Below are positions 5,862-6,096 of a stretch of DNA of 6,096 nt, piece after piece. Below the pieces are notes generated by a model. The model did not search any database. It saw only the letters and a list, made by a program, of their open reading frames with translations, and was not told where the DNA came from. Each line of letters begins with the position of its first letter. Position 1 is the stretch's first letter. The position numbers were made by a program, and so were the translations under genes. This stretch comes from Pseudomonadota bacterium (GTDB lineage: Bacteria; Pseudomonadota; Gammaproteobacteria; Burkholderiales; Burkholderiaceae_B): NCBI GenBank assembly GCA_023432075.1, contig JAEYVD010000399.1, positions 1 to 6,096 on the forward strand, read 5' to 3'.

Positions 5862-6096
5862 ATGCCCGACCCGCTACGTCTGCAGGCTTTGATACAGGAG
5901 TGCGCTCGCGGCCAGGAGTCCGCGCTGGCGGAACTCTATCGTCAAACCTCCCCGCATCTGTTTGCGCTTGCCGTACGTATATTGCGGCGAAGCGACTGGG
6001 CGGAAGAAGTCCTCCAGGACAGCTTCATCAATATCTGGCGCAATGCCGCCCGCTATTCCTCGGAGCAGAGCCAAGTCATGACCTGGATGACGCGCA
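5862..6096 (+). CDS. ECF sigma factor (sigma-70 family), 5' part
   Basis: First 78 codons of a gene that runs off the right edge. The visible part is region 2 of an extracytoplasmic-function sigma factor: a helix at about 19-43 (ESALAELYRQTSPHLFALAV), the core-binding hallmark AEEVLQDSFINIWRNA (47-62), then QVMTWMTR (71-78), which begins the -10 melting/recognition segment 2.3-2.4. The protein should bind core RNA polymerase and direct it to an ECF promoter. ATG 5862 is the only reasonable start: an in-frame TGA lies at 5844-5846, and GGA (5851-5853) is 8 bases upstream. No N-terminal region 1.1 or 1.2 is present, as expected for ECF members. A cognate anti-sigma gene commonly follows such genes but is outside the window. 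The exact ECF group cannot be named from this fragment. Confidence 0.88.
   Translation, partial: MPDPLRLQALIQECARGQESALAELYRQTSPHLFALAVRILRRSDWAEEVLQDSFINIWRNAARYSSEQSQVMTWMTR

Overview
The window is high-GC, densely coded bacterial chromosome. The gene families present (two LysR regulators, a YiiG/DUF3829 lipoprotein, an alkyl-sulfatase-like metallo-beta-lactamase-fold enzyme, a class 1 glutamine amidotransferase, an ECF sigma factor) and the strong preference for G or C in third codon positions suggest a betaproteobacterium, most likely of the Alcaligenaceae (Achromobacter/Bordetella type). That placement is inference from style; no marker gene is present. I see no RNA genes, insertion sequences, CRISPR arrays, phage genes or composition breaks.

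Layout. Positions 2-967 (minus) hold a complete DUF3829 lipoprotein gene. A 154-base gap upstream of it holds a nested inverted repeat that would fold in its 5' leader and cover its ribosome binding site. Positions 1122-2510 (minus) hold an exported MBL-fold hydrolase with a C-terminal alkyl sulfatase dimerisation region. It is divergent from a LysR regulator at 2670-3563 (plus), the classic regulator/target arrangement. That LysR gene converges with a second LysR gene at 3597-4469 (minus), which lies 30 bases downstream of a class 1 glutamine amidotransferase gene at 4500-5228 (minus); those two are probably co-transcribed. Positions 5229-5508 hold no confident gene, but do hold a perfect hairpin and a small minus-strand reading frame with a very good Shine-Dalgarno sequence that looks like a frameshifted small gene. 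On the plus strand follow a small lipoprotein gene (5509-5733) and the start of an ECF sigma factor gene (5862 to the window edge).

How the genes relate. Two regulator/enzyme units sit back to back: LysR with the exported sulfatase-like hydrolase (perhaps sulfate-ester scavenging or detoxification), and glutamine amidotransferase with LysR (substrate unknown). The right edge starts a third unit, a sigma factor with a small envelope lipoprotein before it, probably concerned with cell-envelope stress. I found no convincing new multi-gene system. The points most worth a second look are the leader structure before the DUF3829 gene, the displaced Shine-Dalgarno/ATG before the hydrolase, and the possible broken small gene at 5271-5510.
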